The notes below the pieces were generated by a model, which was not told the origin of the DNA, ran no database searches, and saw nothing but the letters and a program-made list of their open reading frames with translations. From NCBI RefSeq assembly GCF_024606225.1, contig NZ_JAGRPU010000007.1, forward strand, positions 121,745 through 185,744: a stretch of DNA of 64,000 nucleotides. The letters run 5' to 3'. Source of the stretch: Endozoicomonas sp. ISHI1 (GTDB lineage: Bacteria > Pseudomonadota > Gammaproteobacteria > Pseudomonadales > Endozoicomonadaceae). Position numbers and translations under genes: made by a program. Shown here one piece after another: positions 18,001 through 27,100 of this stretch; within the stretch, counting starts at the first letter, position 1; every line of letters begins with the position of its first letter.

Positions 18001-20957
18001 GAGCATTGGAAAATGCTGAAAACGGACTGAAAGAGGTTTACCGTGAACTTAAGACAATTAGTGGCAAACACGTATTATTTGCGGGAAAACGCAGTGATCT
18101 CCAACACCTCCCGGATCAAGACGACGCAACTCTCAATCGGCTAATGAAACAACTTCAGACCGGCTTTGGTCTGGCTGCAGGTGACGAACAAACGTCTGAA
18201 GAGCGATTAGAGGACATCAGACATTTCCTGCGGGAACACAGTACAGAAAAAAGAGATGAAATCATTGAGACACCCGGAGCCAGAGCAGATCTGGATATCC
18301 ATATAAAAGAAGATGACCTCAGTTCACTGCAAAAAAATGATTACTTTTTTTCAGTTACAAGCCATAAAAAAAATCATGGTCCGGACGAAACCGGTACCCT
18401 TGAGGAAGCATTGGGTGAACTGCCTTTAGCCAGAAAAAAGTACACTCAGATCACAGAATTCCTGCGTGAGCACCACAAGAAATTTATGGACGTGATCAAT
18501 GCAATGTCTGAACAGAGGGATGCACAAGAGAATCTGGATCGTAAACAACAGAAGATTATTGATTTTGGAGGCATCGATGAGGAGGCTAAAACCCTACATA
18601 AGCACGAAATGGTTGAGCTGAGTTTAATCCTGAAGCAGAAATGTGAAGCTGTATCAAAAGCAGAAGATGCTCTGACGAATTACAATGTAGCGTTTCTTGG
18701 TACCACTGAAGAAGCCGTGGACCTTAAACCAGACACTTCTGACACCTTTAGACGACGACTTGATATCCTGAGAAACAGACAGGTACAACTGGGTGGTCAT
18801 GATGGTACCGGCGGTGAGATCCGGCAACTGATTCAGGAGCAGGCCCGTCTGGAAGATGAGCTTGAACCCAGGAAAGCAAACATTGAGAGAATAAGGGAAG
18901 TCTTGAAGGCAGCAGAGGAAGCCGTCGAAAATGATGTCGCTCCCTCCCAATTCACACCCAGGCAGATAAAAGTCCTGACCGATATCCATGACTTCATGCA
19001 GCAGCACTCTCTCAAGAAACAAGCTCTGGAAGCCGCAATGGGTCTGGCAGAATTAGCGGAAAAACGCGGTGGGCTAATACCCTACTTTCCGGCTTTAGGT
19101 TTTGCCGATGAACTTCAACCGCTTCGCCTGATTGTATCGATCGGAGACGGGCTGACGCTTGATCAGGCCAGTCGGATTGTGGAAGTTTTCAAAAGTCTGA
19201 AAACGACCTTCCCGCCCCCTCTCAACCCTGGAAAAGATCAGCCTCTCAATGTCCCTAAAAAAGTCCATGAGCTTGTGGTCAGGGCCAGGCGCGAGCTGCA
19301 AAACGGGGCTCAACAATACGACGATGAAATTCGCGGCATGGGCAAAACAGCCATTCATTTCGTCGAGTGTGAACCAAAGGAGCTGAAAAGCTTTTCGGAA
19401 TACTTCGCTGCCCATTCTGCCAGTGGTCACAAGATCATCACTCTGCTGCGTGAAGGTCTGATCAGCAAGGTTGAACTTGAGAACTACATAAAGGCCGTCA
19501 GAAGTGTCGATGGTTATGAGCCAGTAGAAGAATTTGAACACCTCCTTGGCTACAGACGTGGCATCAAGTTAATCCACTTCAGAGGCGTTGTCCATGGGCT
19601 GTCCGAAAAGAGTGCTGAGGAATTCATGCAGAGTGCCTTTGCACCTGTGACTGTGACCACCACTGGCCCGGCGGGTATGAAGGCGTCTGTTGCCGGCATG
19701 AAAGAGTATGCAGCTGTGGTCATCGCCAACTACGTTCTTGACGATGTCGCCTTTGAAAACGGCCGCAAGACCGTAGCATTCCTGACTAATGTTCAGGATA
19801 CCCTGACACCTTATGCCAATGCCGTTGGCGTGTCTGAATCAGAGCTGATCAAGGCTATCCATGACACATTGATGCAGACTCATGCCGCAGCGGTTGAGCA
19901 GCAACTGATTAAATACTGGATCAAACCTTCAGCCTTTCTGGTACAGGCTGTCACCTTGTACTTCTCCAGCTACAAACCTCTTCTGGTGACCCGGACCGTT
20001 CTGGAGGCTGCCAGACTGACCCTCTCAAACATAGCGTACCTCTATCTTCTGGATCTGACTAACAGGGGTGATTACACGCACAGGATGCTCATACCTTTCC
20101 AGCACTGGCTGGAACGCTACGGTGTTGATCCTGGCAGAACTGGCCAACATGCCTACCACAGCGGCATTGAACAGATCTCTGAAGTGGGCGGGCTGGCGAT
20201 GCCATTGGGCAGGGTCGCTTCCTCAGTCATTCTGCTGAGAACCGGCTCTATGCTGTTTACCAGACAGTACAACGCCAACCCTCAGATGTATCGCAGCATT
20301 GTTCGTCTGGTTCCCGAAATACTAAAATCCATAGCTTCCGGACAAGGGGTTCAGGTACCGCTGCTGCACAGGATCACACCAGAAAAAGTGAAAATACTGG
20401 CCTCTGCCACAGCAGGTCTGGTGCTGGGTCCGGTCGCCACGGTCGGAGCATACGCCCACGGTCTTTTATCCGGTTTTACCTATGCTCAAACCTTCGGATT
20501 CGCTCTGGCATCGAGTCTCACTTTCGACTTCTTCATGAACGACAACAAGATGCTCACTCAATGGCTGGGAGGACCTCTGGGCCGCAGTCTTGACAGAATT
20601 AATCGTTGGAGAGGCGCAGGTGAAATGGCATCTGACTATGTGAAACGTACTGCCATTGCTACGCCTCAACACTTCAGTGAAACGGACGAAGAGTATGCCA
20701 ACCGTATTAAAACAAACAACATGATAAATGGCTGGACGCGGATCGAGATGCATGGCTGGACACGAAACGAGAATTATCTTCAGTTCCGCGAACGACGTGA
20801 TCGCACCATGAAGCTGTACGAGCATGGCTGGGAGAAATACTTCAGGGACAATGTACCTAAATGGTCATTCTCCCACGCAGAAAGTATTCCTTATTCTTAC
20901 GCTCTGGGTAGATTCTTCGAGTCAAGGATTGCAGCGCCAGAGGAAACCCCTCCCTGA
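15078..20957 (+). CDS. Array copy 4, giant secreted coiled-coil protein (1959 aa)
   Basis: An ATG at 15027 would add 17 residues, but the start at 15078 has the family RBS and gives the same 28-residue signal peptide as the paralogs (MRKFRPNALSL, cleavage after ALA). A unit of about 90 residues is present twice in tandem (about 634-730 and 731-818), each ending near (A)REQQ. The IEGQL units of other copies are missing from the shorter upstream coiled coil. PRYVLDRE is at 962-969, the C-terminal region starts near 1288 (PSQFTPRQ), and the hydrophobic hairpin is at 1778-1820. A 24-bp duplication near the end repeats GWTR. The tail SRIAAPEETPP is unlike most copies. The middle groups it with copies 8, 9 and 10. 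Function is unknown. Confidence 0.97.
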   Translation: MRKFRPNALSLAVAIAISSSIIVTQALADRRLQIKSFDIRDNGHKEFTRSEVIVKPTSGDDQQPIPGSFTTTYPDQTEVRAGYDVPSEGFTDVLSGIEGGVSSVDLFATDDNEIAQKYTKVLKVGNEGIFKFTHDLAETKLVIEVRKGMTDQSSISAVRAQSDDIQPLEPFTKVANPELLVGVLKGANERAGSLGEVDHYVALATIEVDKVEVNGRTFMRLIAAGDQPPELQRLGQSLFVNDEVLLAAATSAYARVHLLGEDLQQETLNKLLSCHKPVGYVVYVEDDTQAYPVPAGYPKLEVTETPGEIIVFRGQKQNPTDIAFIEGIYDVWMEEFYNSPRPRETIQVKKDRVKSYQYIIRSRQMAQLEGLAAEHNNGIVKSEHTSLLYHGKLVTLAYYEYLQQTLTCAVSDGADEFKFTMPHVRFVSSFITPTWMHIQLVKRFSFKPVLGNLLTNRDFIQNIHEIIRSDISVFSNDYFDDPFSEEEGFASKVAGRFAGQLIEMENELQALRATEAKLNDQKELTERTLTERTIVSVIPSGQKKQKISGQAQYCVDELAQIHNRFDSLADSKQERQDIRTQSNPKPMPEVLETLSAVEKALKMHDLDENDDVYLRRRGISENMQEYIRDARQLAENEALDILDDVEVVLDIRVNEEDDKTTRLTRVFITLNRNPLSEKILDAVLNRIDNIRWQYESKTQDEKEHKLIMLLANLHDKVEGSDPDMQAREQQSAVLEAVEKILNIKFDEWDDNAARLARVHTLLADHDVSEQLLDQIDQTLWKEDSKALNKKDLKYNKIRATLIYKVEDAYLDKHAREQQTILLRAVEDELSINPDENVAARESGRAFTVKLAKDLNVALEQDNNLSDQKDILRARVLELIEESNTAYDDEAARRSWNNAVAHQLNIEDYREDAIINDQNSLIEKKLLQLDDLVINTGQPDVNERIAAIENELDRQLTRLGPRPRYVLDRELANARRALENAENGLKEVYRELKTISGKHVLFAGKRSDLQHLPDQDDATLNRLMKQLQTGFGLAAGDEQTSEERLEDIRHFLREHSTEKRDEIIETPGARADLDIHIKEDDLSSLQKNDYFFSVTSHKKNHGPDETGTLEEALGELPLARKKYTQITEFLREHHKKFMDVINAMSEQRDAQENLDRKQQKIIDFGGIDEEAKTLHKHEMVELSLILKQKCEAVSKAEDALTNYNVAFLGTTEEAVDLKPDTSDTFRRRLDILRNRQVQLGGHDGTGGEIRQLIQEQARLEDELEPRKANIERIREVLKAAEEAVENDVAPSQFTPRQIKVLTDIHDFMQQHSLKKQALEAAMGLAELAEKRGGLIPYFPALGFADELQPLRLIVSIGDGLTLDQASRIVEVFKSLKTTFPPPLNPGKDQPLNVPKKVHELVVRARRELQNGAQQYDDEIRGMGKTAIHFVECEPKELKSFSEYFAAHSASGHKIITLLREGLISKVELENYIKAVRSVDGYEPVEEFEHLLGYRRGIKLIHFRGVVHGLSEKSAEEFMQSAFAPVTVTTTGPAGMKASVAGMKEYAAVVIANYVLDDVAFENGRKTVAFLTNVQDTLTPYANAVGVSESELIKAIHDTLMQTHAAAVEQQLIKYWIKPSAFLVQAVTLYFSSYKPLLVTRTVLEAARLTLSNIAYLYLLDLTNRGDYTHRMLIPFQHWLERYGVDPGRTGQHAYHSGIEQISEVGGLAMPLGRVASSVILLRTGSMLFTRQYNANPQMYRSIVRLVPEILKSIASGQGVQVPLLHRITPEKVKILASATAGLVLGPVATVGAYAHGLLSGFTYAQTFGFALASSLTFDFFMNDNKMLTQWLGGPLGRSLDRINRWRGAGEMASDYVKRTAIATPQHFSETDEEYANRIKTNNMINGWTRIEMHGWTRNENYLQFRERRDRTMKLYEHGWEKYFRDNVPKWSFSHAESIPYSYALGRFFESRIAAPEETPP
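16646..16675 (+). repeat. In-frame tandem duplication, 2 x 15 bp, in copy 4
   Basis: Two identical 15-bp units (16646-16660, 16661-16675) give the repeated peptide LTERT. They lie in the coiled coil where copy 4 differs from all its paralogs. Confidence 0.85.
16977..17531 (+). repeat. Tandem pair of about 90-residue helical units in copy 4
   Basis: Unit A has VEVVLDI, DDKTTRLTRV, LSEKILD, DEKEHKL and KVEG. Unit B has VEKILNI, DDNAARLARV, VSEQLLD, KKDLKYNK and KVED. The order and spacing of the landmarks are the same, so this is a domain duplication. Copies 8, 9 and 10 have it too; copies 2, 3, 5, 6, 7 and 11 have one unit. Confidence 0.8.
20727..20774 (+). repeat. In-frame tandem duplication, 2 x 24 bp, in copy 4
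   Basis: Units 20727-20750 and 20751-20774 encode NGWTRIEM and HGWTRNEN. Paralogs have one GWTRNEN here, in an otherwise very conserved part of the C-terminal region. Confidence 0.85.
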
Positions 20958-21134
20958 AAAAACAACTCAATTTTACTGGCGTTGAACTTTTGCCACTGTG
21001 AACTAAATTCTCTCAACAGCTTATCGCAACAGCCATGAGCGATTGACAGCCATGAGCGAATAAAAGTCGCTTCCTCGTCTACTGTAGCAATCGCTTTTCA
21101 CGGCAATAAAAGCACTCAATTCCGAGGAAGTAGA
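20958..21134 (+). promoter_or_regulatory. Spacer 4-5 with conserved leader and RBS of copy 5
   Basis: The first 65 bp match a segment of the copy 8-9 spacer (AAAAAACAA, TTTTACTG, and CTCAACAGCTTA ending near 21023). Two CAGCCATGAGCGA elements follow. The leader hairpin is the most informative in the array: GCTTTT (21093-21098) pairs with AAAAGC (21108-21113), while other copies have ACTTTT with AAAAGT, so both sides changed together. The RBS GAGG is at 21124-21127. Confidence 0.65.
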
Positions 21135-24100
21135 ATGACACATTCTCGCCCCAACGCATTAAGCCTTGCAGTGGCCATTGCAGTCTGTTCTTCCATCATT
21201 GGTACACAGGCTCTGGCCAATCGCAGACTTCAGACAAAATTTGTCGGTATTCAGGACAATGCGCAAGCGGAGCTGATCCGGAGTGAGGTCATAGTCAAGC
21301 CAACTTTAGACGATGACCAGCAGCCAATACCTAAATCCTTTACCACTACCTACCCTGATCGGACTCGATTCAGTGCATATTTCATTCCTTCTTTCACAGA
21401 CATTCTTTCCGGCATCGACGCCGACGTTTCCATTGTTGATCTGTTTGAAACGGACGAGAATGACGTTGCTCAGAAATACACCAAAATCCTGAAGGTGGGT
21501 GATGAGGACGTCTTCAGGTTCACCCATAACCTTGAAGAAGAAAAACTGATCATTGAAGTCAGGGCCGGAATGACCGATCAGGATTCGGTTGAGGCTGTGC
21601 TTGATCAAATGGATAGCACCGAACCACTGGAACCGTTGACAAAAATCGCCAGACCCGCACAACTGAACGAGGTGCTCGAAGGTGCTAATGAAAGAGCAGG
21701 AAAACTCGGGACCCGTGATCACTATGTTGCCCTTGCCACCATTGAAATAGAACAAGCTGAAGTGGATGGGCGTACCTTCATGCGTCTCATCTCCGGGGGG
21801 GATCAGCCTCCTGAACTGAAACGTCTGGGTCAATCACTTTTCGTCAATGATGAGGCTCTCCTGGCAGCAGCCACCTCTGCCTATTTTCAGGTTCATGTCC
21901 TGAGAAAGGATTTACAACAGCAGGCGCTTAATGAACTGTTAAAACACAGCAAACCCATTGGATATGTTGTACACGTCGAAGATGACACGCGGGCTTACTC
22001 CGTGCCTGTGGGCTATCCAAAGCTGGAAGTAACCGAAGCTCCGGGGGAGGTTATTGTTTTCCATGGTCATATGCAGTATCCGAACGATATCGCCTTTATA
22101 GAAAACCTCCATAAATTCCTGGAAAAAGCTGAGAGTAATTACCCCGTTGATGCACTAAAAACACAGGTTAATAGCTACGATACCATGATCTATCAGTACG
22201 TTATTCGCAGCAGGCAGATGGCACTGCTGGAGGAATCAGCGGCACATTACGAACAGTACAAAACTGAATTTAAAACCTATCCACTGGCGAGGCTTGCATA
22301 CTATGAATATCTCCGGCAGGCATTGACCAGTGCTACTCCGGATAATGCCTATCAATTTGAATTCACATTTGCACACATCAAAGCTGCCTGGTCTGTCATC
22401 ACACCAGCCTGGTTACAGTTTCAACTCGAAAAACACTTCGGCTTCAAACCCGTAATTAGAAATCTTCTGACTAATCAACGCTTTATTCGGACGTTAAGTT
22501 CTGTTGTCAACATTATCAGCGAAACGCAGGTCGGTCCTCCCGGGGTCGACGAAGAGTTTTCTGCCAAAGTGATTAGCGACATGACCAGGCAGCTGCCTGA
22601 AATGTATAAAAGCCTGGAGGAGCTACAGACAAAAGAAGCCATAATCCTCCAGATTAGAAATAAGTTGCAGCACACAACGGGTGCAGAGGTTACCAGTGAA
22701 GAGGAAAAACTCAAAGCACAACAAATAAGCCAACGAATCGGGGATGAGCTTTTAAAGCTTCGTGCCGAAATGGAAGCGCTGGAAAACCGGGAACAGGCAC
22801 TTCAGCAGGAAAGCAAACGAATTCCAGCCCTGGCACAACAACTTCGTGATGCCAGAAAGGTTTACAATTCTGAAAGAGCAACAATGCTTAGCATAGATGA
22901 CTGGGATGATACCCTGCCACCAGAAGAACAAGCCACACGCACCCGGGAGAGACTTAATGAAATCTTAACAGCCGTTGCCGCACCGGGACTGCCTGAGGAA
23001 GACACTGTAAAAACAAATCTGGCCGTTATTGAAGGTCAAATCGGTATTATTCCAGATAATGAAAATGATCTGGGTGCCCGCTTTCGGTCCGTTCAAACGC
23101 ATCTTCAGCAACAAAGCACCAGAACAGACGCTGCAATCAAAGCCCGCTATGCAACCATTGCCGCTCATTTAAACCCTCAGGGTGTTGATAGCAATGCAGA
23201 TATTGATGCTCAAGAAGAACAACTGATTCAAAAAATTAAGACAATGAGTGCTCAAGAGCAACTTATGCGTCAGCAACTGTATAAAATGGACGATCAGCGC
23301 GAAATAGAGAATTCTTACACCAGGACCAGAAAAAGGGCTGTGGCAGCGGTTCTTGGTATTGATCTACGTGAAAACACCCTACTGGAAGACCGTGCCACCC
23401 TGGAATCAACAGTCTATTACAAGCTCTACAAACTTAAAGAGCTGGAAGAAGAGCTGGAAGACATCAGAACACCAGACCACCCCAAAGCCAGACCTGAAGT
23501 ACTTGAGAAACTGGCTGCTGTGGAAAAAGTCCTGAAGATTGATGACTTAAATGGAGAGGACGATGTGTATTACCGTCGTGAAGCCATTTCTAAAGAAATT
23601 CAGACATACCTCATAAAAACCAGACTGCGAGTAGAGAGAGAAGCGCTGGAGATACTGAAAACCGTAGAAAAAATACTCGAGATCAATGTCAATGAAGGTG
23701 ATGACAAAGCAACAAGACTTGGCAGGATTCGTACAAAATTTGACAACAATGAAGTCTCAGAATCCATGCTGGATACGATAGGACAAACTCTCTGGAAAGA
23801 AGACATCACAGCTGCGAGCCAAAAATGGGCAGTAAAATACGAGAAGCTTCAGAGGCGTCTTACCTTTTATGTCGAAGATGCGGATGGGCAAGTCATAAGA
23901 CAAAATACAGAGTTGCTTAAAGATATAGAGGAAGAGCTGCAGATCTACTCCATTGTAAGATATAAGGCAAAAGAAAGAGGCGGGGCTTTTCTTGCCAGGC
24001 TGGCCAATGATCTGGGGGTAAAATTTGAAAACGATGCCCCCCTGTCTGACAACAAGTATGTTCTTTACAACCAAATTTGGGCATTAATGGAAGAAGTAGA

Positions 24101-27100
24101 GGAAGTCTGTGGCAATGAAGATGTCAAAAGAATCAGAAACAATGAGATAGCTCATCAACTCAACATTCAGGACTATAAAGATGACGCCACCATCGAAGAC
24201 CAAAACATTCTCATTAACAAAAAACTTCAACGGTTGGATGAAGAAGTTTTAAAAACAGGTTTTGCTGACGTTGACGGGCATATTACGGCCATTGAAAATG
24301 AGCTTGACAGACAAATGGCCCGCCTGGGCCCTAAACCCCGATACGTCTATGATCGTGAGGTAGTCACTGTCAGGCGGGCAATAGAAGAAGCTGAAAGTGA
24401 GCTGACAGGTGTTCAACGCAAGCTGAACACGCTTCGTGACAAGCAGGTGGCATTTTTGGTGAGCCGTGCGGACCTCCAACATACTTCGGATGAAGAGGAA
24501 ACACCTCTCAAACAGGGCATTAAACAACTTCAGAACGAGTTGGGTCTGGCTGCAGGTGATGAGCAAACCTTTAAAGATCGAGTAGACGACATCAAACATT
24601 TCCTGCGGACATGCAGCGCAGAAAAACGGGATGAAGTCCTTGGGAAAGCCACAAAAGCACTGAATATTCAGATAAATGGTGACCTCGGTTTACTGGAAGA
24701 AGCTGATCACTTTATTGCCAATAAAGCCTATTCAGAGAGTCATGATCAGGACGAAACCCATGAAGTCCGGGGTAAACAGCGTTTTGCCACGAAAGAGTAC
24801 ATTCAGGTCAGGAAATTCCTGCGTGTGCATGACAAGAAAGTGATGGATGTAAACGATGCAAGGGCTCAGGAGGATCATGCACGAACGAATCTGGTTCGTA
24901 AAGAACGGGAAATGATCGATTTTAGAATCACCGTTGGGCCGTCTGAAGCAGTACCTAGGTACGAAATGGCTCAGCTGGCTTTAGCCCTGAGACGTAAAAG
25001 TGAAGCTGTTTCCAAAGCAAAACAGGACTTGGCGGATCATGACGCGCTTCTTGAAGCCACTGAGGAAGCCGCGGGTCTTAAGCCAGACTCTACTGACACC
25101 CTTGAAGACCGGATTAATGCCCTTAGATACAAACGGGTACAACTGGTCTGGGATGGTGGTAGTGTCGGCAAGATCCGGCAACTGAATCAGGAACAGGCCA
25201 GCCTGGAAGGTGAGATTGAAATCAGGAAAGCCTGCATTGAGAGAATGAAGGATAACCTGAGGATTGCAGAGAAAGTTGTCGAAAATAACGATGATCCCTT
25301 CCAGTACACACCGAGACAGACAAAAGTTCAGGCCGCTATGAACGCCTTCACACAGCAACACCCTCTCAAGCAACAAGCCCTGGAAGCAGCCATCGGTCTG
25401 ACAGAATTAGCAGCAGAAAGCGGTAATGCAGAACCGTTCCTTACGACACCATTCTTTTCGACTTTCGATTTTAAAGATGAATTTGCACCGATTCTCTTGC
25501 AGGCAATGGTTGGAGACAATCTGACCTTTGATCAGGCCATTCGGATTGTGAAAGTATTCAAGAGCCTGAAGACGACCTTCCCACCCAGCCCTTTCGAGCC
25601 AACGGAAGATCGGCCTCTGAATGTCCTGAAAAAAGTTCAGGAGCTGGTGTACAGGGCCAGGAATGAGATGGCAACCGGGGCTCAACAATACGACGGTGAA
25701 ATACGCGGTATGGGCAAAAGAGCCATTCATTTCGTCGAACATGAATCAAAGGATCTGACAACTTTCCAGAAATACTTCACTGCCGGTTCTGGCAATGGTA
25801 ACAAGATCATCGCTTTGCTGCGAGACGGTCTGATCAGTAAGGTTGAACTTCAAAACTACATGAAAGCCATCAGGGGTGCCGATGGTTATCAGCCAGTGGA
25901 AGAGTTTGAACACTTCCTTGGCTACAGACACGGCGTTAATGTGATTCACTTCAGTGCCGTTGTCCATATGCTGTCCGACAAGGGCGCTGAGGAATTTATG
26001 CAGAGTGCCTTTATGTTTGTCCCCGTGACTGCCACTGGTCCGGCGGGCATGCAAGAATCTATTGTCGGCATGAAAGAGTTCTCAGCGGCGGTCATCGCCA
26101 ACTACGTTCTTGACGATATTGCCTTTGAAAACGGCCGCAAGACGGCAGCATTTCTGACCAATGTTCAGGATACCCTGACACCTTATGCCAATGCCGTTGG
26201 CGTGTCTGAATCAGAGCTGATCAAGGCTATCCATGACACATTGATGCAGGCTCATGCCGCAGCGGTTGAGCAGCAGCTCAATGATTATTGGATCAAGCCT
26301 TCAGCCTTCCTGGTACAGGCGGTCACCTGGTACTTCTCGAGCTACAAGCCCCTTCTGGTGGCCCAGACCGCCCCGGAAGCTCTCAGACTGTCTCTCTCAA
26401 ACATGGCGTTCCTCTATCTTCTGGACCTGACCAACCGGGGTGATTACACGCACAGAATGCTCACACCTTTCCAGCACTGGCTGGAACGCTCTGGTGTCGA
26501 TCTTGACCGATCTGCTCAATATACCTACCACACCGGCATTGAAAAAATCACTGAACTGGGCGGGCTGGCCATGCCATTGGGCAGGGCCGCTTCCTCTGTT
26601 ATTCTGCTGAGAACCGGCTCTTTGCTGTTTAACAGACAGTTCAATGCCAACCCCCGGATGTATCGCAGCATTTCCCGTCTGGTGCCCGACATCGTGAAAT
26701 CCATGGCTTCCGGACAAGGTGTTCAGGTACCGCTACTGCATAAGGTCACACCAGAAAAAGTGAAAACCCTGGCCTCTGCCACAGCCGGACTGGTGATGGG
26801 TCCGGTAGCTACGGTCGGAGCATACGCCCACGGTCTTTTATCCGGGTTTACCTACGCACAAACCTTCGGATTGGCTCTGACAACAAGCCTCACTTTCGAC
26901 TTTTTCATGAACGACAACAAGATACTCACTCAGTGGCTGGGCGGCCCCCTGGGCCGGAGTCTTGACAAGATCAACCGCTGGAGAGGCGTGGGTGAAACGG
27001 AAGATGACTATGTGAAACGTACGGCTATCGCTACACCTCAACGCTTCAGTGAAACCGATACAGACTATGCCAACCGTGTTAGAGCAAACCACACGATGCC

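Noticed and set aside
20958..21134. TTGACA in spacer 4-5 as a sigma-70 -35 box
   Set aside because: No acceptable -10 box lies 16-18 bp downstream, and the TTGACA is part of the repeated GATTGACAGCC element.
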